Assembly (NCBI RefSeq): GCF_025567525.1 | Contig: NZ_JAOQJY010000017.1 | Location: forward strand, 22,758-86,757 | DNA from: Gallintestinimicrobium propionicum | GTDB lineage: Bacteria > Bacillota > Clostridia > Lachnospirales > Lachnospiraceae | DNA length: 64,000 nt | Direction: 5' to 3' | Part shown: in pieces, positions 49,778 through 58,575 of the stretch | Layout: every line of letters starts with the position of its first letter | Position numbering within the stretch: position 1 is the stretch's first letter | The notes under the pieces: model-generated | The model's input: the letters and a program-made list of their open reading frames with translations, nothing else | Told to the model about the DNA's origin: nothing | Database searches by the model: none | Program-made: the position numbers and the translations under genes

Positions 49778-51239
49778 ATCAAAAAAAGGAAACGAATATT
49801 TATATGATGATTCCACAGGCCTTATTTTACCATGGAGTAAGGAAGATGAAAAAATTTTGAAACAATTGCTAGAAGGTAATAAGACAGAAGATATACTAAA
49901 AGATGGTGATGTACACGAAAGTAAAGTGCATTATTTATCCTACTTGTTGGATCAAACTGGAGCCTTTTTGGAAGAGTGTGATATTCGCGTGAAATATCCA
50001 GGAGAAGAGGAAATTGTTGACTTTATCGGTAGTAATTTAGCAAGACAATTGATTTTATCAGTAACAGATGATTGTAATTTAAGATGTAAATATTGCATTT
50101 ATTCAGACGCATATCATTTGACAAAAGATAAAAGTTGTAAGTATATGACAGAGGAAACTGCTAAACGTGCTATTGATTACTTTTTTGAGCTGATTTCACC
50201 TCAATTAAGACGTAATCCAAGAAAGAAAATAGGAATCACTTTTTATGGTGGTGAACCTCTTATGAATATGAAAACAATTAAGTACGCTGTGAGATATATT
50301 AACCAATTTTATAAAGAAAATGTTTATTATATGCTTACAACAAATGGATTGTTACTGAATGATGCGAATATAAAATTCCTAGCAGAAAACGAAATTGGTT
50401 TAGCTATAAGTATTGATGGTCCACAAAAAGAACATGATCGGTTAAGAGTTAAAATTGATGGAAGTGGAAGCTTTGAACAAATTGCAAATAATATTAAAAA
50501 GCTGAGTGAAGCATATCCTTATTATTTTCGTACAAGGGTAAATGCGGTTTGCGTTTTTGATCCTAAAACAGATATTGAAAAAGTTGAAGAATTTTACGAA
50601 GAGTTGGAAAAAACATATAACATTCCTAGAGCCATATTTGTGAATAAAGTTTCCGATAATGAAACAAATTATTATGATCAATTTTCAGATACCGATAATC
50701 AAAAATATGATGATAGAATAAAAAATTTAATGCGTAAATTTCATGAAAAGAAAGTAGCAGATAAAGAAATAAGTTCGTATTTGTCAGCTATAGCAGGTGG
50801 GGGACCAATGTCTGTAATAGTTAGGCGGAGAATTGATGAAATTCAAGGACATTGTATTAAGAGCAGTGGAGCATGTATTCCGGGACAGAAAATATGTGTT
50901 AATTCATCAGGAATATTTGATATATGTGAAAGAGTTAATGGACATAATTCTATAGGAAATGTTGAACAAGGGATTGACGGAAAAGCAGTTTTAAAAATTA
51001 TGAAAGAATATAATGAGGTTGCTTTAGAAGACTGTTCTAATTGTCCGATTAAAAAGCTTTGTGGATATTGCTATTTGAATTTTGAAACAGAAAATGGATT
51101 TAAAAAGAATAAAGCTGGGTGTGCATTTCATCGTAATGTTGTAAAAACAAATTTATCACGATACGTTTCAATTTATGAAGAAAACCCAAATTGCAGATAT
51201 TTTCTAGATACAGATACTGCAGAATTAGAAAATAATTAA
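49749..51239 (+). CDS. Radical SAM/SPASM peptide maturase 1
   Basis: 496 residues. An N-terminal peptide-binding region of about 95 residues precedes the SAM cluster motif CNLRCKYC (Cys109, 113, 116) and FYGGEPLMN. The C-terminal SPASM region is Cys-rich: GACIPGQKICVNSSGIFDICE, DCSNCPIKKLCGYCY and GCAFH, enough for two auxiliary 4Fe-4S clusters. This layout is typical of thioether-forming maturases for Cys-rich peptides (sactipeptide or ranthipeptide type). Likely substrates: the three precursors now at 63302-63893. AAGGAGA precedes the ATG. Confidence 0.82.
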   Translation: MKKRMTLTFKSKKGNEYLYDDSTGLILPWSKEDEKILKQLLEGNKTEDILKDGDVHESKVHYLSYLLDQTGAFLEECDIRVKYPGEEEIVDFIGSNLARQLILSVTDDCNLRCKYCIYSDAYHLTKDKSCKYMTEETAKRAIDYFFELISPQLRRNPRKKIGITFYGGEPLMNMKTIKYAVRYINQFYKENVYYMLTTNGLLLNDANIKFLAENEIGLAISIDGPQKEHDRLRVKIDGSGSFEQIANNIKKLSEAYPYYFRTRVNAVCVFDPKTDIEKVEEFYEELEKTYNIPRAIFVNKVSDNETNYYDQFSDTDNQKYDDRIKNLMRKFHEKKVADKEISSYLSAIAGGGPMSVIVRRRIDEIQGHCIKSSGACIPGQKICVNSSGIFDICERVNGHNSIGNVEQGIDGKAVLKIMKEYNEVALEDCSNCPIKKLCGYCYLNFETENGFKKNKAGCAFHRNVVKTNLSRYVSIYEENPNCRYFLDTDTAELENN

Positions 51240-51703
51240 ATGTAATTCAAAGATATAGGAGCTGGAAACAACAAAGAAATGAAATGTAACAGGAAAACGT
51301 CCACCGAAAAGTGCTGTTGCAGGAAAGAAGTCAGTAATACAACAAACAAAGAATGAGCCAGTAGTCGGCAGGAATATTTTCCAGAGGGCGTGACCCTGTT
51401 TAGGAGCTGAGCTGACACCCTGGTTATGGACAGGCGGGACGAGAGAAGTTAGGACTCGGCATAGACTGATGATCCTGGTAGACATGGGAGGTTCGCTACC
51501 GTAGATGGATGGGTATACACAAGGCCATGTAGAACGAAAGACCAAGACGTTTTACTTCGTGTACCCAAAATCCTCTATTTTCGTACCAGATACAGAGAAA
51601 TGTCCATTCCTATGGCTCCTTCTTCTGAGATATTAATTGATGAAAGATTAAAAAATCCTTGATTTTCAAGGAAAAAGACTTGACTATATAGGGAGGATAA
51701 TAT
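51240..51703 (+). other. GC-richer non-coding segment, unidentified
   Basis: 464 bases without a convincing gene. Part of it (about 51340-51560) is clearly GC-richer than the AT-rich genes on both sides and can form several hairpins, e.g. AGGGCGTGACCCT and ACATGG...CCATGT around GGTTCGCTACC. A minus-strand ORF (51225-51545) has no ribosome-binding site. Could be a structured RNA or a mobile-element relic. A TTGACT near 51675 and GGGAGG before the next gene may serve maturase 2. Confidence 0.35.
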
Positions 51704-53026
51704 ATGTTTTTCAGATTAAATGCATTTGCATTTTTGGTTGCAGGAGAAAAAGATTATAGTATTTATGATATGAAAAATAACTTTATCTATATGCTTAATC
51801 GCGAAGCAGGAATGCTTATTAAAAGGTTAGAAAATAATGTGGACCTGGATACCTTAAAAGAATATGAAAAGCACAAGAATGTGTGTATGGACTTTCTTGG
51901 GATGTTGGCTCAAAAAGGACTTGGAGATTTTTTTGAAAATGAAGTTCATATAGAAAAGTTTCGCTTTAATGCACCAATTCAGAAAAAAGGTATGCTTGAA
52001 CCAGTTCCACAATATGTAAAATGTTATTTAGAGATTAGCAATGAGTGTAATTTGAAATGCTCTTTTTGTGGAAAATCAAAATATATAAATTGGCTGGGAT
52101 GCCAGAGCTGTTTTAGAAATCAAAATCATCAAGAGGCTAGTATTAAATACGACAAATTAGTAAGTGAACTTGAAGAGATTGGTGTAAAAGAATTGATTTT
52201 AGGTGGAAGAGAGCCATTTTGCAAATCAGAAGTTATTTACAAACTTATAGAACAGTGCAAAAAAAACAGTAGAATAAATTTGATAATTACTACGCCTGGA
52301 AGTGTTGAAGCAAATGAAATATTAAAAGTTTCCAGTTTATATGAAAAAATAAAATTAAACATTGTTGTTTTTGCCACACGTAGATTTTCTGAGTTTTTGA
52401 GTGAAGAAATGCAGGAGTTTATACGAAAACAAGAAAAACTATTCAGCGTACTACACAAGAATAATATACCGTATTCCGTTACTTTACAGATATATGACAA
52501 AAATCGGAATTATGCAGAGGCTATTATTAGGGATATTAAAACAGAATTGGGTATAACTCCTATGATAGCTGATATTGTGGACATGGAAAAAAGAGAAAAA
52601 TTGACACATATTGGAATGAATCAAAAGATGTTATCTCAGTATAGAAATCCGCGAGAATTTTATTTGAGAAAAAGTTATAATCCATGCTTATACGGTGTTT
52701 TTTCTATTGATTTATTTGGAAATGTGAATCCGTGTCCGGGAATACATAAAGCATTAGGAAATATAACCGACAATACACTGCATGAAATTCTAAGTAAAGA
52801 TGACCTTTATTCTTATTGGACTTATTCAAAAGATAAAGTTGTGTATTGCAAGAATTGTTCTATGAGATATTTTTGTTCTGACTGTAGTGTGTTTGAATTA
52901 GCGTCTCACGAAAGTTCAAATGTACATAATATGTTTTGTCCGGCAAATATTGAAGAAAAAGCTAGTGATATCTCAAATGTGGAATTCGTTGGTTGGAACA
53001 AAGAGTATTTGAGCCTCGACTATTAA
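51704..53026 (+). CDS. Radical SAM/SPASM peptide maturase 2
   Basis: 440 residues. The N-terminus (about 10-75) resembles a PqqD-like peptide recognition domain. SAM motif CNLKCSFC at Cys115, 119 and 122, an extra CQSC at 133-136, GGREPFCKSEV in place of GGEP, and a C-terminal SPASM-like part (NPCPGIHKALGNI, CKNCSMRYFCSDC). It differs strongly from maturase 1; two unlike radical SAM enzymes are also needed for thuricin CD. GGGAGG precedes the ATG. The IS66 element begins 41 bases after the stop. Confidence 0.8.
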   Translation: MFFRLNAFAFLVAGEKDYSIYDMKNNFIYMLNREAGMLIKRLENNVDLDTLKEYEKHKNVCMDFLGMLAQKGLGDFFENEVHIEKFRFNAPIQKKGMLEPVPQYVKCYLEISNECNLKCSFCGKSKYINWLGCQSCFRNQNHQEASIKYDKLVSELEEIGVKELILGGREPFCKSEVIYKLIEQCKKNSRINLIITTPGSVEANEILKVSSLYEKIKLNIVVFATRRFSEFLSEEMQEFIRKQEKLFSVLHKNNIPYSVTLQIYDKNRNYAEAIIRDIKTELGITPMIADIVDMEKREKLTHIGMNQKMLSQYRNPREFYLRKSYNPCLYGVFSIDLFGNVNPCPGIHKALGNITDNTLHEILSKDDLYSYWTYSKDKVVYCKNCSMRYFCSDCSVFELASHESSNVHNMFCPANIEEKASDISNVEFVGWNKEYLSLDY

Positions 53027-53059
53027 ACGATTATAATGCTATTTTATAGCTTTATAATA

Positions 53060-53067
53060 AATAAACG
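53060..53067 (+). repeat. Target-site sequence at the left end of IS66 copy 1
   Basis: AATAAACG immediately before the left IS66 terminus. Its expected partner is not at the right end of this copy (GATTAAAA there) but appears inverted at 63911-63918. Confidence 0.8.
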
Positions 53068-53241
53068 GTAAGCGATGAATAATCCACCGGTTTTTCAGTA
53101 TCCAAAATTTATGAGATAATCCCTCTAAGGAGTGGTATCTCTATAACTTTTCCAGTTTTTTGCACTTAGGACCATTTCACTTCAGTTCTTCTGGTACCTG
53201 TGCTAATCTCACTCCAAATAAAAAACAGGAGTTGAATTTTT

Positions 53242-53625
53242 ATGCCTAAAAAAAATCCAAGACGTACAGATAAAGAATGGTTGGATCTGATCCAGGAATG
53301 CCGGTCCAGTGGTCTTTCTGATAAATGCTGGTGTCAGGAACATCATATCCATACAAGCAACTTTTATTACCAGATACGAAGACTTCGACAAAAAGCCTGT
53401 GAGATACCGGAACCAGTCCATTCTTCTTTTTCAGGAAAACAGGAAGTTGTACCGCTTTCTTTTGAGGAACCGGCAGTCTGCCCATCCTCAGTGCAGCTCA
53501 AAACGGATACCATTCCAGACTCTGTTATAAAGATCACTTATCACAGTTTCCAGATTGAGATCACCAACGCAGCAGACCGTGAGACCATATTTCATACGTT
53601 ATCAGCGCTGCAGGATTTATGTTAG
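53242..53625 (+). CDS. tnpA: IS66 TnpA
   Basis: 127 residues of the small IS66 TnpA type: an N-terminal helix-turn-helix (DKEWLDLIQECRSSGLSDKCWCQEHHIHTSNFYYQIRRLRQ) and a variable C-terminus. It is required for IS66 transposition, probably as a DNA-binding helper. The stop overlaps the tnpB start. Confidence 0.85.
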   Translation: MPKKNPRRTDKEWLDLIQECRSSGLSDKCWCQEHHIHTSNFYYQIRRLRQKACEIPEPVHSSFSGKQEVVPLSFEEPAVCPSSVQLKTDTIPDSVIKITYHSFQIEITNAADRETIFHTLSALQDLC

Positions 53626-53978
53626 GTGATCTGTCCGGTGTGTCTAAGATCTTCGTTATCACCGGACGTACAGATATGCGAAAAAGTTTCGACGGGCTTA
53701 TGGCTATCATACGCGATACTTATGAACTCGATCCGTATGCAAATGCAGTTTATCTTTTCTGTGGAAGGGATAGCCGTAAACTTAAGGCACTCCATTTTGA
53801 TAAGGATGGTTTTGTGCTGCTCCAGAAAAGGCTTGACGGAAACGGCAGGTTCCAGTGGCCGCGGAATGCTTCGGAAGCCCGTCTTTTGACGCGTCAGGAA
53901 TTCCGGTGGCTTATGGAAGGTCTTTCCATCGATCAGCCCAAAGCAATCAAAGGCACAGGCAGAAAAAAAGATTTCTGA
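53619..53978 (+). CDS. tnpB: IS66 TnpB
   Basis: 119 residues with the IS66 Orf2 signature VFVITGRTDMRKSFDGLMAI-like start (here IFVITGRTDMRKSFDGL) and RDSRKLKALHFDKDGFVLLQKRL. Accessory transposition protein. It overlaps tnpA by seven bases. Confidence 0.9.
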   Translation: MLGDLSGVSKIFVITGRTDMRKSFDGLMAIIRDTYELDPYANAVYLFCGRDSRKLKALHFDKDGFVLLQKRLDGNGRFQWPRNASEARLLTRQEFRWLMEGLSIDQPKAIKGTGRKKDF

Positions 53979-54119
53979 TCCTTTGTGCAAAACAGAGAAT
54001 TTTAAATTTTCTATATCCGTGACAGCAGGCAGCCGCCAGACACTTATCCACTGCTTTCTTTTTTCCTTTCGAATGCGATGTGGATGAGACTCAAAAAAAC
54101 ATCTGTTTTAAAACAGCAG

Positions 54120-54186
54120 GTGGATATCTTTCCTAAAAGAATGAGCATACAGGCATATCTTTCATTTTTTTAGGAAAGATATCCAC
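54120..54186 (+). promoter_or_regulatory. Long hairpin between tnpB and tnpC
   Basis: Perfect 19-bp inverted repeat (54120-54138/54168-54186, core GGATATCTTTCCTAAAA) with a 29-base loop, in a 311-base gap without genes. It probably limits transcription or translation into tnpC. Confidence 0.6.
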
Positions 54187-54289
54187 AACTGAGGTACCGT
54201 CAGATTGACAGTACCATCTGTCCCGTCTGTTTGCCATATCCCCGTACTTCTTTTATAATAGGGATAAGAAAACAAAGGACGGAAATGCC

Positions 54290-55951
54290 ATGCCTCATGA
54301 TACAGAAGATATGATCCAGCTTTTATTAAACACGAATAAAGAACAGGAACAGACCATTGTGGATCTCAGAGCTACCATAAAAGAGCTCCGCAGCACTATT
54401 GCGAACCTGAACGAGACGATAGATGAACTGAAAAGGAAGATCTTTGGAACATCCAGCGAAAAGACCAGGCGTCCTGATCAGGAGGAAGGAATCCAGGAGG
54501 AAGAAACGGTGACCGTTGTAAAAGAACATACACGGACCAGAAGAAAAAAGTCTGTTCGTGCAGATCTGTATGAGGCCCTTCCCATAAAAGAGATCTCCTG
54601 CGATGTTCCCCCGGAAGAAAGGATCTGTCCGGACTGTGGTTCCCCGATGGAACACCTGGGGTATAAGTTTGTCCGGGAAGAACTGCGTATCACTCCGGCA
54701 AAAGTGGTAAGGGTCCATTACATGCAGGAAACCCTTATGTGTCCTGTATGTCGGCAGGAGGATGAAACAATGATCGTAGAGGCAAAAACACCGACACCGC
54801 TTCTTGCCCATAGTCCCGCATCGCCGGATATGGTGGCAATGGTCATGTACCAGAAAAGCTTTCTGCACCTTCCCTTTTACCGTCAGTCAAAAGACTGGAT
54901 GGAAAAAGGGGTGCCTGTCCCAAGAGAAACTGCAGCGCACTGGTACAATTACTGTTCATTGGAATATCTCTCTCCAGTCTATGAAGTAATGCATCAGGAA
55001 CTGCTGGCAAGAGAGATCCTCCATGCAGACGAGGTACCCTGTCAGGTGCTTCATGAAGAGGGAAAAACTGCCACTTCAAAATCCTATATGTGGATCTACC
55101 TGAGCGGGACTGATGGAAAACCACCGATCATCCTGTATGATTACAGACCCGGACGGAGCGGGGATTATCCGATAGAATTTCTCCATGGTTTCACTGGGAT
55201 GCTCCAGTGTGATGGGTATAGTGCATACGGCAGGATCGAAGATGTTGTCCTGGTCTGCTGTCTTGCCCACTGCAGGCGTAAGTTCTTTGAAGCAGTCCCA
55301 AAAGCACGTCAGAAAAAGCTGAAACTTCTGGACATTAATTCTGAACAGGAACTTGCAGAACCTCCGCAGGGAACTGCAGAAGACAGTTCCCTGCTCCCTG
55401 CCGAAAAAGGAGTTGCATTCTGTAACCGTCTTTTCTATATGGAACGTCTCTACAAAGAACTTCCACAGGAAGAACGAAAACAGAAACGCCAGGAAACAGA
55501 ACCTGCCATCTGGAATGAATTCTGGACATGGTTGGAAACCCTGGAGCCTGCTGGCGGGAGTAAGCTTGAAAAAGCGGTAAACTATGCCTTTAATCATAAA
55601 GAGACCCTTATGAATTATCTACTGGATGGAAGATGCGAGATCTCTAATAATGCAGCGGAACGTCGGGCAAAAACCTATGTGACGGGGCGTAAAAACTTTC
55701 TGTTTCATGATACTGCTGATGGAGCAACGGCAAGTGCCATTGTATTGAGTCTCATAGAAACAGCGAAAGCCAATAACCTGAACATCTATCATTATCTCTA
55801 CACCTTGCTGCTGTATATGCCGGACTATAAAAATGAGCCCGCAGGCATAAAACAGCTGCTGCCATGGAGTGACTTTATAAAAGAAAGATGTACCGGGATC
55901 ATAGATATCGAAAAAGTAAGACCTGAAGAACGTGGGAACCTGAATATTTAA
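54290..55951 (+). CDS. tnpC: IS66 transposase TnpC
   Basis: 553 residues: N-terminal coiled coil (about 10-60), zinc-binding CPDCGSPMEHLG and CPVCRQEDE, then the DDE transposase core with LHADEVPCQVLHE (first Asp), MLQCDGYSAYGRIE (second Asp) and ISNNAAERRAKTYVTGRKNFLFHDT (Glu). Full length and undamaged. A hairpin GGGAACCT/AGGTTCCC spans the stop codon. Confidence 0.92.
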   Translation: MPHDTEDMIQLLLNTNKEQEQTIVDLRATIKELRSTIANLNETIDELKRKIFGTSSEKTRRPDQEEGIQEEETVTVVKEHTRTRRKKSVRADLYEALPIKEISCDVPPEERICPDCGSPMEHLGYKFVREELRITPAKVVRVHYMQETLMCPVCRQEDETMIVEAKTPTPLLAHSPASPDMVAMVMYQKSFLHLPFYRQSKDWMEKGVPVPRETAAHWYNYCSLEYLSPVYEVMHQELLAREILHADEVPCQVLHEEGKTATSKSYMWIYLSGTDGKPPIILYDYRPGRSGDYPIEFLHGFTGMLQCDGYSAYGRIEDVVLVCCLAHCRRKFFEAVPKARQKKLKLLDINSEQELAEPPQGTAEDSSLLPAEKGVAFCNRLFYMERLYKELPQEERKQKRQETEPAIWNEFWTWLETLEPAGGSKLEKAVNYAFNHKETLMNYLLDGRCEISNNAAERRAKTYVTGRKNFLFHDTADGATASAIVLSLIETAKANNLNIYHYLYTLLLYMPDYKNEPAGIKQLLPWSDFIKERCTGIIDIEKVRPEERGNLNI

Positions 55952-56120
55952 GGTTCCCAGGAAGTCGTGACCGGGTGATTATTCATCGCTTACGATTAAA
56001 AGATAACATTTTCTTTTGAAATTGATGTGCTATTGAAGTGAAAACCATGTGAAACTCTGGTTCTGTCAGAAATAATTTGATATGAGTTTTCATCTTTTAG
56101 AGAATATTAGTGCTTGATAC

Positions 56121-56155
56121 AAAAACAGGTGATCCCAAGATTTTGAAATCACCTG
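56121..56155 (-). terminator. Terminator of the GNAT toxin-antitoxin operon
   Basis: On the minus strand, CAGGTGAT/ATCACCTG (8 bp, 14-base loop) followed by TTTTT. Confidence 0.7.
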
Positions 56156-56179
56156 CACCTTATGTATCCTTATTCTTTT

Positions 56180-56761
56180 TTATAAAATTCGTAGCATCTG
56201 AATATAATTCACATTTTCTTTTTCTGATAAACGTTCTCCGAATTTCCGGAATCTGTTTTTCTCGTTCTGATAGAAATTCAATAGCTCCGGCTTTTCCTCA
56301 CACTCTAAGTACACAACGCCACCGCCAATTTCACGCTGTACATGTTTAAGAATGGTCAATACCGCTTCCATCATCTTTCCGCCATCTGGAACAGGTGCGT
56401 CTTTATGCTGATAATTTTTTCCAAACTGACCGATCAGAAAAGCAGAAAGAGCATATTCATCTGTCTTCTCATTTTTTTGTGCATACCGCTGTATCTTTTT
56501 TTGCAACGTAGAAGAAAGATTTTTTCCCCAGATTTGCACTGCTTTATGTGTGATTGCAAAAATTGCCAAAACCCTGCTATACTCATCTAACAAAAGATAA
56601 GTAATGGACATCTTCCGTTTTGCGAACTCTACCGCATTATTCCGGACAAAATTTTCTATTTCTTTATTCTTCGGACACGAAAAACCGGAGAGGACATCAA
56701 CCACTGACTCCTCTCCTATAAGTTCTATATAATCTAAAATATTTACAACTGCATAATACAT
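56180..56761 (-). CDS. GNAT-fold acetyltransferase, likely toxin
   Basis: 193 residues of GNAT type: ITYLLLDEYSRVLAIFAIT (beta strands), YALSAFLIGQFGKNYQHKDA (strand 4 and acetyl-CoA-loop region), GGKMMEAVLTILKHVQREIGGGVVYLECE and the C-terminal ELLNFYQNEKNRFRKFG. Small acetyltransferases paired with an antitoxin gene (TacT type) block translation by acetylating aminoacyl-tRNA. Here the partner gene ends five bases upstream on the same strand. A toxin role is inferred from gene order and size. Confidence 0.7.
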   Translation of the reverse strand: MYYAVVNILDYIELIGEESVVDVLSGFSCPKNKEIENFVRNNAVEFAKRKMSITYLLLDEYSRVLAIFAITHKAVQIWGKNLSSTLQKKIQRYAQKNEKTDEYALSAFLIGQFGKNYQHKDAPVPDGGKMMEAVLTILKHVQREIGGGVVYLECEEKPELLNFYQNEKNRFRKFGERLSEKENVNYIQMLRIL

Positions 56762-56766
56762 CTCTC

Positions 56767-56946
56767 TTAGTTCCTTTTCCTACCCAGGAATCTGCGTAAT
56801 TCTTCTACACTATCTAATATTGGAATAGACGGTGCAGAAGGTTTCCATACTGGATCTTGACTGGACTTTTCAAGTGCATCTACAAATGCTTCTGCTTTTT
56901 TCGGATCTTCAATTACAACATTGGTAAGAATACTTGATGTAGCCAT
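56767..56946 (-). CDS. Small antitoxin-like protein before the GNAT gene
   Basis: 59 residues starting MATSSILTNVVIEDPKKAEA and containing VDALEKSS and a C-terminal LDSVEELRRFLGRKRN. GAGGAGGTG precedes the ATG. It does not look like a ribbon-helix-helix antitoxin but matches the size and position of antitoxins paired with GNAT toxins in Lachnospiraceae. Transcribed with the toxin from the promoter at 57197-57225 through a structured leader. Confidence 0.65.
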   Translation of the reverse strand: MATSSILTNVVIEDPKKAEAFVDALEKSSQDPVWKPSAPSIPILDSVEELRRFLGRKRN

Positions 56947-56999
56947 ATAAAAGCACCTCCTCTTCTCTTATCATTCTCTTTGTTCTAAAAAGCGGTTTT

Positions 57000-57195
57000 A
57001 TGCTGGCTGTCAGCCGCGACACCCTTCCGAATGTCTGAAATGTCGCCGGTATCATTCAGTCCCCGGTGCGGACTCACCGTATCTCCCTGGTGTGGGCGTA
57101 ATACTCTTTCGAGTATAAAATAGTCCCAATATTTACCCTGCCTAGACGCAGTACAGCTTTTACGTGCCGCTACACGAAACCTTTTGGCTTAACTA
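57000..57195 (-). ncRNA. Structured leader RNA of the toxin-antitoxin operon
   Basis: About 190 bases between a strong promoter and the antitoxin start, read on the minus strand. Many local hairpins follow each other: CGTG-TAGCGG-CACG, CTGC-GTCTAG-GCAG, ATACTC-GAAA-GAGTAT (a perfect GAAA tetraloop), GGTG-AGTCCG-CACC, GCGACA...TGTCGC and GGCTG-ACA-GCC. Such density and the GC content (higher than the flanks) point to a conserved RNA. I do not recognise a known class; no T-box or SAM-riboswitch signature is seen. Confidence 0.6.
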
Positions 57196-57196
57196 T

Positions 57197-57225
57197 ATTA
57201 TATGTGATATCCTAAGAAATATCAA
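57197..57225 (-). promoter_or_regulatory. Housekeeping promoter of the leader RNA
   Basis: On the minus strand TTGATA (57225-57220), a 17-base spacer, and TATAAT (57202-57197). Near-consensus sigma-A promoter. Confidence 0.8.
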
Positions 57226-57261
57226 TGGTTTCCCCAAAATTTGTATCCTGTTATAGAAGGT

Positions 57262-57873
57262 TCATGGTCGTTTCCATAAACTTTTTCTATAATCTGTATC
57301 CAATACTATTTTATGAAAATCCAACATTGTGTGCTCTTGCATCAGTTTCTCACCCAATTTCACAAGAGGATTGGTTTCCCATTCCGGATCAATTCCTGTT
57401 TGATGAAAGTATCTTGCATAAGCAAATCCCTCCGCTACCGCATCTGAATTTTCAAATACTCCCACCATTGCATCTGTAAACTGTACAATGATTGAGTTTC
57501 CAAAAATACCCTGCAATTCTTCCGCATTCGCATCATCATATTTCTCTACATCAAAAAATAAAGAGAAATCATACGTATTCTCTTCTCCGTCTTCTGTTTC
57601 ATAAGAAATGGTTCCAAAAATATCTCCCTTGCCAGACGGAAGTTCGATTGACTCTGAAAGCTCTAATTCATATTCAATACCATTGAATACTGTCGTTGCT
57701 TCAAACATTTGTGATATACAGGTACCTTCTTTTTCATAAATATCTTTTTGTAAAAAGGAAATAGGATTATACTCCATATTTTCCCATATCTGTTTTCCTT
57801 CCACTGTCCGTTTACACAAAGAATTTAAAAGCAGCATCATTGTTTCCTGATCTATTTCTTCATATACGTTCAT
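57262..57873 (-). CDS. Hypothetical acidic protein
   Basis: 203 residues, start ATG 57873 with AAAGGAGG eight bases upstream (the frame is open further upstream). Acidic alpha/beta protein with IEYELELSESIELPSGKGDIFGTISYETEDGEENTYDFSLFFDVE in the middle; no membrane segment, no family recognised. It stands alone between the toxin-antitoxin operon and the winged-helix regulator, on the same strand. Confidence 0.6.
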   Translation of the reverse strand: MNVYEEIDQETMMLLLNSLCKRTVEGKQIWENMEYNPISFLQKDIYEKEGTCISQMFEATTVFNGIEYELELSESIELPSGKGDIFGTISYETEDGEENTYDFSLFFDVEKYDDANAEELQGIFGNSIIVQFTDAMVGVFENSDAVAEGFAYARYFHQTGIDPEWETNPLVKLGEKLMQEHTMLDFHKIVLDTDYRKSLWKRP

Positions 57874-58060
57874 AGGCAGCCTCCTTTTCTTTGGATTATC
57901 CACAAAAGTTCTGTAAGGGTTTATATTAATTTCTGGTTACAACATGATATTTAGTCAAATGACGTATGTGCGCGCCTTCTTAGTAGTTGCCAATATTATA
58001 TGGCGTATCTTCCAAAAATTCAATCAGAATATAAAAACTTTTACTCACACTATCCTGCCT

Positions 58061-58390
58061 TTACATCTTTTTTAGTCTATACCCTACATTGATCAATGTT
58101 TCTATAATATCATGCCCCATCTTTTTTCGTATCTTCCATACTACGTGTTCCACTGTTTTGTACGGAATCTGATCATCATAATAATTACTCCCCCAGACCG
58201 AACAATAGATATTCTTCTTTGGAATAACCCAATTTGGTCTTTGTGCTAAAAGATACAGAACTTCAAATTCCCTGGGAGCTAAACTGATTTCTTTTTCTTC
58301 ATAAATAACAGTATATGACATGGAATCAAGTTGAAATTTACCATTTCCTAATACAATTTCAGATTTATATTCTGGAAAAACGGTTTGCAT
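58061..58390 (-). CDS. Stand-alone OmpR/PhoB-type winged-helix regulator
   Basis: 109 residues: a DNA-binding effector domain without receiver. EISLAPREFEVLYLLAQRPNWVIPKKNIYCSVWG and VEHVVWKIRKKMG...INVGYRLKKM are the typical PhoB-like recognition and wing parts. GAGGTG precedes the ATG. The missing receiver domain may have been lost, but orphan effector domains of this length are common in Clostridia. Target unknown. Confidence 0.72.
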   Translation of the reverse strand: MQTVFPEYKSEIVLGNGKFQLDSMSYTVIYEEKEISLAPREFEVLYLLAQRPNWVIPKKNIYCSVWGSNYYDDQIPYKTVEHVVWKIRKKMGHDIIETLINVGYRLKKM

Positions 58391-58575
58391 TCATTTTCAC
58401 CTCCATTAGCGTCTACTAAATTGGATCATACTATTTTATGCTATTAACAATTTTCTTGATACTTTATACGTTATCCCAAATAATACATTTTTTGTTATTT
58501 AGATACAAACAATGGGCAAAGCATAATGTGCCCTACCCATTGTTCCAAATTTCCTATTGTGAGTATTCTAATACA

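Larger units (their letters stand above)
53068..55993 (+). mobile_element. IS66-family insertion sequence, complete
   Basis: 2926 bases between inverted ends GTAAGCGATGAATAAT (left) and ATTATTCATCGCTTAC (right), carrying tnpA, tnpB and tnpC. The GC-rich base use differs sharply from the AT-rich neighbours. It is inserted between radical SAM maturase 2 and what was, most likely, the precursor gene array. All three genes look intact, so it may still be active. Confidence 0.9.

Noticed and set aside
51225..51545. 106-residue minus-strand ORF over the GC-rich island
   Set aside because: No ribosome-binding site, low-complexity hydrophobic composition and opposite to the operon; more likely an accident of a structured or relic sequence.
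55994..56001. GATTAAAA as the second half of the target duplication of IS66 copy 1
   Set aside because: It does not match AATAAACG; the true partner is found inverted at 63911-63918.
57000..57195. Leader RNA as T-box or SAM riboswitch
   Set aside because: No T-box sequence (UGGNACCGCG), no specifier loop pattern and no SAM-riboswitch core could be seen.
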